Positions 1-8,035 of a DNA stretch of 64,000 bases are shown piece after piece. The stretch lies in assembly GCF_016907515.1 (NCBI RefSeq), contig NZ_JAFBBY010000001.1, positions 5,146,001-5,210,000 of the forward strand, given 5' to 3'. The position numbers and the translations under genes are program-made. A model generated the notes under the pieces. The model did no database searches, was not told the DNA's origin, and was given only the letters and a program-made list of their open reading frames with translations. This DNA comes from Nocardioides nitrophenolicus (GTDB taxonomy: Bacteria; Actinomycetota; Actinomycetes; Propionibacteriales; Nocardioidaceae). The stretch's first letter is position 1. Each line of letters begins with the position of its first letter.

Positions 1-1
1 T

Positions 2-1534
2 ACGGCCCGGCTCACGCCGCGGTGGCGGGTCCCGATGGGCACCCTGGTGCTGCTCGGGGCCGGGCTGATCGCGGCGGCGGGCTTCCCGGCCGACGACGTG
101 TGGCACCGGCTCTTCGGCCAGGACGTGACCGAGTGGGGACCGACCCACGTGATGATGATCGGCGGCGCGGTCACCTGCGTGCTGGCGCTGCCGCTGCTGT
201 ACGCCGAGGCGGCCCAGGTCGGCCGGCCGCCCCTGCGGGGCAAGGCGACCCGGCTGGTGATGACCGTCGTGCTCGGACTGTGCATCATCCCGGTGGCCTT
301 CCTGATGGAGTTCGACCTCGGCGTCCCCCAGTTCCCGGCGACCACGCTGTTCGTCATCTCCGGCTTCCTGACCGGCTGGATCTTCGTCGCGGGCCGGATC
401 TTCCTGGGCCGCGGCGGCGCGCTGGTGACCTGGGCGACCTACCTCGGCATCCGGGTGCTGATCTATGCGATCACCCTGCCGATCCCCGACATCCACCGCG
501 CGCACTGGCTGCTGTTCCTCGGCTCCGCGCTGCTCGTCGAGCTGCTCGCCCTGGCCTGGCGCGACCGTGGCCCGGCCTTCGCCGGGGTCGCGGGTCTGCT
601 CGCGGGGACGCTCGGCCTGGCGACCGAGTGGTGGTGGATGGACCTGTTCCTGCCGTACCCGCTGCCGCCCGACGCCGGCCAGATGCCGCTGATGCTGGCG
701 GTCGGCGGCGTCGCGGGCGTGGGCGGCGGACTGCTCGGCTGGTCGTTCGCGCGCCATGTCGAGCGGATCGGCGGCTTCGGGCCGAGCGCCGAGTCGGCCG
801 GTGTGGCGCCCGCGTCGGGCCGCTGGGTCGGCACCGCCGGCACCCTGGTGTTCCTCGTGCTGATGGCGCTGCTCGCGGCCCCGGCCGGCGCCGGGGAGGT
901 CGAGGTGGTCAAGCAGTGCGAGGGCGAGGAGTGCCGCACGACCTACCAGCCGGTCGACGGCACGGGGGTGATCATGGGCCACGTGTCCTACGACGACGAC
1001 TGCGTCGGCGCCCAGGGCTGCACCACCGTGGTGACGGTGCGCGCCGACCCCGACCGGGTCGACGACGCGATCTGGTTCTCGGCGCTGGCCTACCAGGGCC
1101 GCAAGGAGCCCGAGTCGCAGCGGCTCGGCGACGGCGTGCTCAGCGTCGCGATGGAGCCGACGGGCCGCGCGGGGGAGTACCGCAGCGCCGAGCCGCTGCC
1201 GCTCTACGGCCGCTGGAAGGTGCTGGTCCGGCTGCACCTGCCGCTGCGCACCCTGGTCTCGATCCCCGTGCACATGCCGGCCGACCCGGCGATCACCGGC
1301 CCCGGCGCCGGCCTGGTCCAGGTGGATGACGGCACCGACGTCGCCTTCGTCCACGAGCCGTTCATGCTCCAGCGCGAGCGCAAGCCGGACGTGCCGGTGT
1401 GGCTGTGGACCACGATGTACGCCGTGGTGATCGCCTCGTGGCTCGCCCTGCTGGCCTTCTACGGCTGGCTGTTCGCCGCGGCGGCGGGAGCGGCCGGCGT
1501 ACCGGCGCGACGGGAGGCGACGCCGGCTCCTTGA
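2..1534 (+). CDS. Polytopic membrane protein with extracytoplasmic domain, 5' partial
   Basis: The reading frame is open to the left window edge, so the gene probably starts upstream; ATG 35 is only an internal candidate. The first half is a run of hydrophobic segments with short polar loops. Around residues 290-450 comes a polar, presumably extracytoplasmic domain with paired Cys residues (KQCEGEECR, then DDDCVGAQGC), and a final hydrophobic segment sits near the C-terminus. I do not recognise the family. It ends 29 bases before the iron-transport operon and reads the same way, so it may or may not share its function; the iron box between them suggests separate control. Confidence 0.7.
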   Translation, partial: TARLTPRWRVPMGTLVLLGAGLIAAAGFPADDVWHRLFGQDVTEWGPTHVMMIGGAVTCVLALPLLYAEAAQVGRPPLRGKATRLVMTVVLGLCIIPVAFLMEFDLGVPQFPATTLFVISGFLTGWIFVAGRIFLGRGGALVTWATYLGIRVLIYAITLPIPDIHRAHWLLFLGSALLVELLALAWRDRGPAFAGVAGLLAGTLGLATEWWWMDLFLPYPLPPDAGQMPLMLAVGGVAGVGGGLLGWSFARHVERIGGFGPSAESAGVAPASGRWVGTAGTLVFLVLMALLAAPAGAGEVEVVKQCEGEECRTTYQPVDGTGVIMGHVSYDDDCVGAQGCTTVVTVRADPDRVDDAIWFSALAYQGRKEPESQRLGDGVLSVAMEPTGRAGEYRSAEPLPLYGRWKVLVRLHLPLRTLVSIPVHMPADPAITGPGAGLVQVDDGTDVAFVHEPFMLQRERKPDVPVWLWTTMYAVVIASWLALLAFYGWLFAAAAGAAGVPARREATPAP

Positions 1535-1555
1535 ACCGGACGGCCTGTGGTTTGC

Positions 1556-1574
1556 TTAGGTTATGCAAACCTCA
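1556..1574. promoter_or_regulatory. DtxR/IdeR-type iron box at start of siderophore permease operon
   Basis: The 19-mer TTAGGTTATGCAAACCTCA is an imperfect palindrome close to the actinobacterial iron-box consensus (TTAGGTTAGGCTAACCTAA). It covers the ATG at 1563 of the first permease. Known: Fe-bound DtxR/IdeR represses at such sites. Inferred: binding here would block transcription initiation of a very short-leader or leaderless transcript. Confidence 0.7.
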
Positions 1575-2555
1575 GTCGTCCTGCGACGGCCTGTCGTCGT
1601 CGGCGCGGCGGCGCTGCTCGTGCTGGTCGCGGTCGCGCTCAGCCTGGCGCTGGGGGTGCGCGGAGTGGCCCTGCACGACACCTGGCGGGCGCTGGTCGAC
1701 CCGGTCGCGGGCAATGTCGACCACGACGTGATCCGCGGGCAGCGGGTGCCGCGCACGATCATCGGGGTGCTGGCCGGCGCCGCGCTCGGCCTGGCCGGCG
1801 GGCTGGCCCAGGCGATCACCCGCAACCCGCTCGCCGACCCCGGCCTGCTCGGCCTGAACGCCGGCGCCTCGCTCGGCATCGTCGTGGCGGCCACCGCGTT
1901 CGGCGTGCTGAGCCCGCTCGGCACCGTGTGGTTCGGCTTCGCCGGCGCCGCGCTGGCGGCCGTCGTGGTGTTCGCGATCGGGCACGGCCGTCCGGTCCAG
2001 CTCGCGCTCGCGGGGGCGACCGTCACCGCGCTGCTCACCCCGATCTCCACCCTGCTGCTGTTCCGCGACGTCGACGCCTTCAACGTGCTGCGCTTCTGGT
2101 CCGTCGGCGCGCTGACCGGTCGCGACGTCGACGCCGTCTCCGCCCTCTGGCCGTTCCTCGTGGTCGGCGCGGGCCTCGCGCTCGTCGTCGCCCACCGGCT
2201 CAACGGCCTCGCGCTCGGCGACGACGTCGCGACCGCGCTGGGCCAGAGCGTGACCACCACCCGGCTGCTGGCGGGCACGGCCGTCGTCCTGCTCGCCGGC
2301 ACCGCCACCGCGCTGGCCGGCCCGATCGCGCTGGTCGGCCTCGTGGTGCCCCACGCGGCGCGCCGGCTGGTCGGCACCGACCACCGCTGGCTGATCCCGC
2401 TCTGCGCGCTGCTCGGGCCGGTGCTGCTCGTGGCCGCCGACATCATCGGCCGCCTGGTCCGCCAGGACGAGCTCGAGGCCGGCGTGGTGGCCGCGCTGAT
2501 CGGTGCGCCGGTCCTGGTGGCGGTGGCCCGCGGGCGACGGGTGGCGGGTCTGTGA
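1563..2555 (+). CDS. Iron-siderophore ABC transporter permease, FecCD family
   Basis: The 330-residue protein is almost entirely hydrophobic and has the FecCD/BtuC permease pattern: an N-terminal membrane segment, then RGQRVPRTIIGVLAGAALGLAGG, and the NPLADPGLLGLNAGAS motif typical of siderophore permeases. It would form half of the inner-membrane channel with the next gene. The ATG at 1563 sits inside an iron box; GTG 1620 is an alternative start but would cut into the first membrane segment. The stop overlaps the GTG of the second permease, so the two are translationally coupled. Substrate (ferric siderophore or heme) cannot be told from sequence. Iron-starvation induction is expected from the box. 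Confidence 0.92.
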   Translation: MQTSVVLRRPVVVGAAALLVLVAVALSLALGVRGVALHDTWRALVDPVAGNVDHDVIRGQRVPRTIIGVLAGAALGLAGGLAQAITRNPLADPGLLGLNAGASLGIVVAATAFGVLSPLGTVWFGFAGAALAAVVVFAIGHGRPVQLALAGATVTALLTPISTLLLFRDVDAFNVLRFWSVGALTGRDVDAVSALWPFLVVGAGLALVVAHRLNGLALGDDVATALGQSVTTTRLLAGTAVVLLAGTATALAGPIALVGLVVPHAARRLVGTDHRWLIPLCALLGPVLLVAADIIGRLVRQDELEAGVVAALIGAPVLVAVARGRRVAGL

Positions 2556-3586
2556 CCGCGCTGGCCACCGCGCCCGTCAGCCGGCTGCGTCGTCGTCAGC
2601 GCACCCGGGCCGGCGCGGTCGTGCTCGTCGGCATGCTCGCCTGCCTGGTGCTGGTCCTGGTCAGCCTCGGCATGGGCGTGGCCGGCGTACCCCCGGACCG
2701 GGCGCTGCCCGCGATCTTCGGCGTGGGCGACCGCTTCGACCTGCTCGTCGTCCAGAAGCTCCAGCTCCCGCGCTCGCTCGCGGCGATCCTGGCGGGCATC
2801 GCGTTCGGCCTCGCCGGGGCGCTGTTCCAATACACGCTGCGCAACAGCCTCGCCAGCCCCGACCTGCTCGGCATCTCCGGCGGCGCCTCCCTCGGCGCGA
2901 TCACCGCGATCCTCGGGTACGGCGCCACCGGGCTCGCCATCACCGGCTCGGCCCTCCTCGGCGGGCTCGCCACCGCCACCGCGATCTGGCTGCTGGCGTG
3001 GCGCGGGGGACTGCACGGCCTGCGCTTCGTGCTGGTCGGGGTCGGCATCTCCTATGTCTGCGCGTCGCTGATCTCGTGGCGGCTCGCGGAGGCGGACCTG
3101 CGCGAGGGAGGCACCGTGCTGCTGTGGACGGTCGGCAGCGTCGCCGACATCCGCGACGGCATGCTCGCCCTGCTGGCGATCGGGGTCGGGCTGCTCGCGG
3201 TGCTGGCGCTGCTCGTCGGCCGCTGGCTGCGTCCGCTCGCGCTGGGCGACGACCACGCGCACGGTCTCGGCGTCGCACCGGACCGGGCCCGGCTGCTCGC
3301 GCTCCTGGTCGGCGTCGGCCTGGTCGCCCTGGCCACCGCCGTGGCCGGACCGATCGCGTTCGTCGCGCTGGTCGCGCCCGCGATCGCGCGCCGGCTGGTC
3401 GACGACGGCGGTCCCGCGCTGCCGGCCGCGGCCGCCGTGGGCGCCCTGCTCACCCTCGGCTCCGACGTCCTGGGCCAGGCCGCGCCCTTCGGCTTCTCCG
3501 CACCCGTTGGCGTGGTCACCGGCCTGGTCGGGGCGCCGTACCTCCTGTGGCTGCTCGCCCGCAGCGAACGAAAGGCAACGTCATGA
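2552..3586 (+). CDS. Iron-siderophore ABC transporter permease, FecCD family (second subunit)
   Basis: A 344-residue hydrophobic permease paralogous to its upstream neighbour. It carries QKLQLPRSLAAILAGIAFGLAGA and the NSLASPDLLGISGGAS motif of the family. GTG 2552 was chosen because it overlaps the preceding TGA (GTGA); the open frame extends further upstream but through the other permease. The end overlaps the ATG of the ATPase gene (ATGA). With the first permease it would make the heterodimeric membrane channel of a ferric-siderophore importer. Confidence 0.92.
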   Translation: MTALATAPVSRLRRRQRTRAGAVVLVGMLACLVLVLVSLGMGVAGVPPDRALPAIFGVGDRFDLLVVQKLQLPRSLAAILAGIAFGLAGALFQYTLRNSLASPDLLGISGGASLGAITAILGYGATGLAITGSALLGGLATATAIWLLAWRGGLHGLRFVLVGVGISYVCASLISWRLAEADLREGGTVLLWTVGSVADIRDGMLALLAIGVGLLAVLALLVGRWLRPLALGDDHAHGLGVAPDRARLLALLVGVGLVALATAVAGPIAFVALVAPAIARRLVDDGGPALPAAAAVGALLTLGSDVLGQAAPFGFSAPVGVVTGLVGAPYLLWLLARSERKATS

Positions 3587-4395
3587 GCACCGCGATCACC
3601 GCGACCGGACTCACCCTCGGCTACCGCGGCCGCACGGTCATCGAGGGCCTCGACCTGAGCCTGCCGCCCGGCAAGGTGACCGCGATCGTCGGGCCCAACG
3701 CGTGCGGCAAGTCCACGCTGCTGCGCGGCCTGGCCCGGCTGCATCCGCACACCGCCGGCTCGGTCACCGTGGACGGCACCGACATCGGCCGGCTCTCGCG
3801 CAAGCAGCTGGCCCGGCTGATCGGCGTACTGCCCCAGAGCTCGATCGCCCCCGACGGCGTCCGGGTCGCCGAGCTGGTCGGTCGCGGCCGGTTCCCGCAC
3901 CAGGGCTGGTTCGGCCGGCACAGCAGCGACGACGACGCCGTGGTGATGCGCTCGCTCGCCGCGACCGGCACCGCCGAGCTCGCCGAGCGGCGGCTCGAGG
4001 AGCTCTCCGGCGGCCAGCGGCAGCGGGTGTGGATCGCGATGGTGCTCGCGCAGGAGACCGACGCGGTGCTGCTCGACGAGCCGACGACCTATCTCGACGT
4101 CACCCACCAGCTCGAGCTGCTCGACCTGCTCGCCGATCTGAACGAGGAGCGGGGCACCACCGTGGTGATGGTGCTGCACGAGCTCAACCACGCGGCGCGG
4201 TACGCCGATCACATGGTGGTGATGTCCGCGGGCCGGGTGGTCGCGCAGGGCCCGCCGGCCGAGGTGCTGACCGTCGACTCGGTCCGCGACGCCTTCGGTC
4301 TGGAGGCCGAGGTGATCCCGGACCCGGTGACGGGCGGGCCGCTCGTCGTCCCCCGAGGCCGTCCGCGGGCGGGGGCCGTGCTCACCCGCCGGTAA
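3583..4395 (+). CDS. Iron-siderophore ABC transporter ATP-binding protein
   Basis: A 270-residue ABC ATPase energising the two permeases. Walker A is GPNACGKST (about residues 38-46), the signature is LSGGQRQR, Walker B is AVLLDEP, and the switch His is in VLHELNHA. The order permease-permease-ATPase-binding protein and the FecE/FepC-like sequence indicate ferric-siderophore import. Its ATG overlaps the permease stop. Eight bases after its end an iron box begins, ahead of the binding-protein gene, so that gene may have its own promoter. Confidence 0.93.
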   Translation: MSTAITATGLTLGYRGRTVIEGLDLSLPPGKVTAIVGPNACGKSTLLRGLARLHPHTAGSVTVDGTDIGRLSRKQLARLIGVLPQSSIAPDGVRVAELVGRGRFPHQGWFGRHSSDDDAVVMRSLAATGTAELAERRLEELSGGQRQRVWIAMVLAQETDAVLLDEPTTYLDVTHQLELLDLLADLNEERGTTVVMVLHELNHAARYADHMVVMSAGRVVAQGPPAEVLTVDSVRDAFGLEAEVIPDPVTGGPLVVPRGRPRAGAVLTRR

Positions 4396-4402
4396 CGAGG
4401 CA

Positions 4403-4421
4403 TTAGGGTAGGCTCACCTAA
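4403..4421. promoter_or_regulatory. DtxR/IdeR-type iron box upstream of siderophore-binding lipoprotein
   Basis: TTAGGGTAGGCTCACCTAA matches the 19-bp iron-box consensus TTAGGTTAGGCTAACCTAA at 17 of 19 positions. It lies 23 bases before the GTG of the binding-protein gene. Iron-dependent repression by a DtxR/IdeR homologue is expected. Confidence 0.8.
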
Positions 4422-4443
4422 TCCCGAGAACGAGGAGAGACGC

Positions 4444-5502
4444 GTGCGCAGCACCCGTGCCTTCCGCCGCGCGGCCACCGTGGTCGCCGGCCTGACCGCC
4501 CTGACCGCCCTGACCGCCCTGGCGGCCTGCGGCCAGGAGAGCGACGACGACAAGGACGAGGCCAAGGGTGGCACCACCACCGTCGAGGCCACCGACAGCT
4601 TCCCGATCACGATCGAGAACGCCTATGGCAGCACCACCATCGAGGAGGAGCCCGAGCGCGTCGCGACCTGGGGCTGGGGCTCGACCGAGGCCGCGATCAA
4701 GGCGGGCGTCTACCCGGTCGCGGTCGCCGAGCAGCTGTGGACCGTCGGTGCCGGCAACCTGCTGCCCTGGGTCGAGGAGGCCTACGACGCCGCCGGCGTC
4801 GAGCACCCCAGCCTGCTCACCGACGACGGCTCCGGCACCACCGTGCCCTACGACGAGTTCATCGCCGCGAAGCCCGACCTGATCCTCGCGCCGTACTCCG
4901 GCCTCACCGAGGAGCAGTACGACACCCTCAGCGACATCGCCCCCGTCGTCGCCTTCCCCGACGACCCGTGGACCACCCCGTGGGACGAGACGATCCGGAT
5001 CACCGCGACGGCGCTGGGCCGCAGCGAGCAGGGCGAGAAGATCCTGTCCGACATCGACGCCTTCTTCGCCGACGAGGCGGAGAAGCACCCCGAGTTCGCG
5101 GGCAAGACCATCGCCGGCATCTGGGCCAACCCCAACAACCTGTCGATCTACACCGGTCTCGACCCGCGGGTGGCGATCATGGCCAAGCTCGGGTTCGAGG
5201 TCGCCCCCAGCGTCGCCGCCCTGGACACCTCCGACGGCGGCTTCTTCTACGAGATGAGCTACGAGAAGGCCGACCAGCTCGACGCCGACGTGATCATCAG
5301 CTACCACGAGACCGAGGAGGACGCCACGACGCTGCTGGCCAATCCCAAGGCACTCGCCGTCCCCGCCATCAAGTCCGGCGCGGTGGCCAAGGTCGTCGGC
5401 CGGGTCAACGTCTCGTCGGTCTCCCCGCCGACCGCGCTCAGCTACGACTGGAAGAACGGGCTGCCGACGCTGATCGACACGCTCGCCGGCGTGGTGAAGT
5501 AG
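4444..5502 (+). CDS. Iron-siderophore ABC transporter substrate-binding lipoprotein
   Basis: A 352-residue protein with a lipoprotein signal peptide: basic N-terminus, hydrophobic core, lipobox LAAC with Cys29. The mature part has the FepB/FhuD-type class III binding fold pattern (ERVATWGWGSTEAAIKAG, later KPDLILAPYSGLTEEQYDTLSDIAPVV). It would be lipid-anchored outside the membrane and pass ferric siderophore to the permeases. Start is GTG 4444, preceded by GAGGAGA. The signal peptide is encoded partly by three tandem 9-bp CTGACCGCC repeats (4492-4518), giving LTALTALTAL. A GC-rich hairpin follows the stop. Confidence 0.92.
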   Translation: MRSTRAFRRAATVVAGLTALTALTALAACGQESDDDKDEAKGGTTTVEATDSFPITIENAYGSTTIEEEPERVATWGWGSTEAAIKAGVYPVAVAEQLWTVGAGNLLPWVEEAYDAAGVEHPSLLTDDGSGTTVPYDEFIAAKPDLILAPYSGLTEEQYDTLSDIAPVVAFPDDPWTTPWDETIRITATALGRSEQGEKILSDIDAFFADEAEKHPEFAGKTIAGIWANPNNLSIYTGLDPRVAIMAKLGFEVAPSVAALDTSDGGFFYEMSYEKADQLDADVIISYHETEEDATTLLANPKALAVPAIKSGAVAKVVGRVNVSSVSPPTALSYDWKNGLPTLIDTLAGVVK

Positions 5503-5519
5503 TCGCACCGTCGCTGCTG

Positions 5520-5544
5520 TGCCGGGCCGGTCTCCGGTCCGGCA
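5520..5544 (+). terminator. Probable intrinsic terminator hairpin after binding-protein gene
   Basis: TGCCGGGCCGG, loop TCT, CCGGTCCGGCA form an 11-bp stem with one G-U pair. There is no U tract, which is usual for GC-rich actinobacteria. It lies 18 bases after the stop codon at 5502. Confidence 0.45.
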
Positions 5545-5560
5545 TGGTGGTGGCCGTCGC

Positions 5561-5578
5561 TAGTTGAACTTTCAAGTA
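5561..5578. promoter_or_regulatory. Palindrome overlapping -10 region of esterase gene (possible MarR-type operator)
   Basis: TAGTTGAA-CT-TTCAAGTA is an 8-bp inverted repeat with one mismatch. It touches TATTAT (5577-5582), a -10-like element seven bases before ATG 5590. The size and position suit a repressor site. The identity of the regulator is unknown; no regulator gene is adjacent. Confidence 0.4.
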
Positions 5579-5589
5579 TTATGGAGGTC

Positions 5590-6210
5590 ATGACCTCCTT
5601 CCCCGATCCCGTCGTGCTCCGCCGAGGCAGCGCCGACCCGCAGGCTCCCCTCGTCGTGCTGCTCCACGGCCGCGGCGCTGACGAGGCCTCGATCATCGGC
5701 CTCGTCGACCACCTGCCCACCGGGCCGTCGTACGTCGCGGTGCGGGCGCCGATCGCCGAGGGCGGCGGGTACGCCTGGTTCGCCAACCGCGGGATCGGCC
5801 GACCGGTCGCGGCCTCGCTCGCCGAGACCATGGCCTGGTTCGAGACCTGGCTCGACGGCGAGTACGCCGGCCGGCGCTCCGTCGTCCTCGTCGGGTTCAG
5901 CGGCGGCGCCGCCTTCGCCGGCGGCCTGCTGCTCGCCCACCCCGGCCGCTACGCCGGCGCCGCGGTCCTGCACGGCACGCTGCCCTTCGACGCCGGCGTC
6001 CCCGTCACCCCCGGCCGGCTGGCCGGCGTACCCGTCTTCGTCGCGCAGGGCGACGCCGACACCGTGATCCCGCGGGAGCTGCTCGACGCGACCTGGGCCT
6101 ACCTCACCACCGACGCCGGCTCGCTCACCACCACCTGGCGCGACGCCGGTGGGCATGGGGTGTCGTCGGGGGCGCTCGCGGCGCTGGGGAAGTGGGTCGG
6201 GGAGAGGTGA
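5590..6210 (+). CDS. Alpha/beta hydrolase, phospholipase/carboxylesterase-like
   Basis: A 206-residue alpha/beta hydrolase. Visible elements are the oxyanion-region LLHGRGADE, the nucleophile elbow GFSGGA, an acidic residue in GDADTVIP and a late His in DAGGHGVSS, giving a full Ser-Asp-His triad. Length and sequence fit the dienelactone hydrolase/carboxylesterase YpfH/MhqD group. I prefer ATG 5590 (MTSF) because TATTAT seven bases upstream suggests a leaderless start; ATG 5581 is in frame. The palindrome before it suggests local repression. Substrate is unknown. Confidence 0.85.
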   Translation: MTSFPDPVVLRRGSADPQAPLVVLLHGRGADEASIIGLVDHLPTGPSYVAVRAPIAEGGGYAWFANRGIGRPVAASLAETMAWFETWLDGEYAGRRSVVLVGFSGGAAFAGGLLLAHPGRYAGAAVLHGTLPFDAGVPVTPGRLAGVPVFVAQGDADTVIPRELLDATWAYLTTDAGSLTTTWRDAGGHGVSSGALAALGKWVGER

Positions 6211-6247
6211 CGCTGGGGGCGGGGCGGTGCTCTGAGCCCGGGCGCCG

Positions 6248-6469
6248 CTACACCTCGCCGTCGGGGTGGATGCTGCGCGTCTCGGCCCGCTCGTACCCCC
6301 GCGGCAGGTAGTCGCGCAGCCAGATCTTCGGCAGCGCCTTGGCCACCGACAGCGTCACGTAGACCATGGTGTTGATCGCCACGAAGGCAGCGAGGACGCC
6401 GAACGCATGCGAGCGCACCAGCGACTCGGGGAACAGGATGCCGAGCGTGGTGAGCAGCGGGGCATTCAT
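6248..6469 (-). CDS. Small membrane protein coupled to glycosyltransferase
   Basis: A 73-residue protein with one clear hydrophobic segment (about residues 22-45, AFGVLAAFVAINTMVYVTLSV) followed by a basic tail. Its ATG overlaps the TGA of the upstream glycosyltransferase gene (ATGA), so the two are co-translated. I do not recognise the family. By context it may be an accessory subunit of the glycan synthase, but that is inference. Confidence 0.7.
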   Translation of the reverse strand: MNAPLLTTLGILFPESLVRSHAFGVLAAFVAINTMVYVTLSVAKALPKIWLRDYLPRGYERAETRSIHPDGEV

Positions 6470-7890
6470 GCGTCCACCTCCTGGCGCGCGGGGGCCGGCG
6501 TGTGGTTGCCCCACTGGGCATTGCGGCCGAGGGACATGTCGAGGATCCCCTTGAGGTAGACGATGTCGAGGAAGAGTGCGTAGACCAGCTCGGGGAACAG
6601 GGTGGCCGCGAGCAGCCGCGCGCGCCAGCCGCCGCGCCACACGGTGAGCACCCGCTCGACGGTGAAGATCAGGCCGGTGCCGAGCCAGAACGGGAACCAC
6701 ACCCAGCTGTCGAAGGACAGCGCCATGAGCACCATCAGCAGCAGGTACGAGAACAGCGCGATCACGCCGTACCCGATGCCGAGCTGCTGGGCCCAGTAGC
6801 GGAACGTCGAGGGCCGCAGCCCGTAGGCGCCGAGGTTCTCCAGGGCGCCGCGCTGCCAGCGCAGCCGCTGCGCCCACAGCGTGCGCCAGGTGCCCATCAC
6901 CTCGGTGACGACGGTGCAGTCGGACGGCGAGACGATCAGTCCGCCGAGGGACTTCAGAGCGAGGGTGATCTCGTTGTCCTCGGTGAGGACCAGGGTGTCG
7001 TAGACGTCGCCCGGTACGCCGGGCAGCAGCCGGCCGCGCTCGGCGGCGACCGTGCGCAGTGCGCGCGGGCGGAACACGGTGGCGGTGCCGGTGAGCACGA
7101 ACACCTGGCCGCGGCGGCGGCGCAGGTCGCGGGCGTAGCGGGTGTACTCGTTGCGCTGGAACTGGCCGATCAGGCCGCTGCCGTCCTCGCCGTAGAACAG
7201 CCCGCCGACGGCCATCAGCGCCCGGTCGTCGCTCATCCGGCGGACGACGGAGGCCAGGAATCCGTCGTCGAGGATGGTGTCGGCGTCCATCACCATGACC
7301 AGGTCGTTCTCGCCCTGGGTGGGCAGGATCCGGGCCAGCGCCTGGTTGAGCGCGCCGGCCTTCTTGTGCCGGTTGTCAACGCTCTCGATCACCTCGGCGC
7401 CGCACCGGCGGGCGATGGCGACGGTGTCGTCGGTGCAGTTGTCGGCGACGACGATGATCCGCTCGGGGGCCCGGGACTGGGCGGCCAGGGACTCCAGGGT
7501 GGCGGCGATGCCCTGCGCCTCGTTGTGGGCGGGGACGAGCACGGTCAGCGTGACGTCGCCGTGGAACACGCCGCGGGTCTCGGCCATCACGTGGCGAGGG
7601 GACAGCGGCAGCTGCCGGCCGTCGACGCTGCGCCGGGCGCGGGTCGCGATGCGCCGCTCGAGGGTCGCGACGCCGGCAGCGAACAGCAGCGCCAGGCCGC
7701 CGGCCGCCGCGAGCGTCGGCAGCGTCGGCGCCTCGGTGTCGTAGAGCACGTGCCACACACCGAGCACCAGGCCGTCGCTCGGGTCGGCCCGGCCGTGGGC
7801 GGTGCCGGACACCGACCACCACAGCAGGCCGGCTCCCGCCGCCGCGGTCCCCAGGATGAGCAGTCCCACCGCTCGTTGCAACCACTGCAC
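6466..7890 (-). CDS. Membrane glycosyltransferase family 2
   Basis: A 474-residue processive-type GT2 enzyme. Two hydrophobic segments lie at the N-terminus (about 5-25 and 55-75). The catalytic domain has VLVPAHNEA, ADNCTDD, MDADT (the DxD-like motif), TEDNE (catalytic Asp) and QRLRWQRG (the QxxRW motif). Three or four membrane segments follow. This is the layout of cellulose-, hyaluronan- or poly-GlcNAc-synthase-like enzymes that polymerise a nucleotide sugar and export the chain. The polymer is not predictable. A 73-residue membrane protein overlaps its end, and a divergent cyclic-di-GMP enzyme lies upstream, a common pairing for exopolysaccharide control. Confidence 0.88.
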   Translation of the reverse strand: MQWLQRAVGLLILGTAAAGAGLLWWSVSGTAHGRADPSDGLVLGVWHVLYDTEAPTLPTLAAAGGLALLFAAGVATLERRIATRARRSVDGRQLPLSPRHVMAETRGVFHGDVTLTVLVPAHNEAQGIAATLESLAAQSRAPERIIVVADNCTDDTVAIARRCGAEVIESVDNRHKKAGALNQALARILPTQGENDLVMVMDADTILDDGFLASVVRRMSDDRALMAVGGLFYGEDGSGLIGQFQRNEYTRYARDLRRRRGQVFVLTGTATVFRPRALRTVAAERGRLLPGVPGDVYDTLVLTEDNEITLALKSLGGLIVSPSDCTVVTEVMGTWRTLWAQRLRWQRGALENLGAYGLRPSTFRYWAQQLGIGYGVIALFSYLLLMVLMALSFDSWVWFPFWLGTGLIFTVERVLTVWRGGWRARLLAATLFPELVYALFLDIVYLKGILDMSLGRNAQWGNHTPAPARQEVDA

Positions 7891-8035
7891 GAGGTCCCCT
7901 TCCCTCCGTGACGAGGGTAGGCAGCCGGTGTCCTCCCGGGCGGCGAACGGGGCGATGCCGTCCGATCGTCAGCCGGGACCGGGACGAAGGTCCCGATCCA
8001 CTCTGATCGACCGGACCGGGGCCGAAGAGGGGGTC

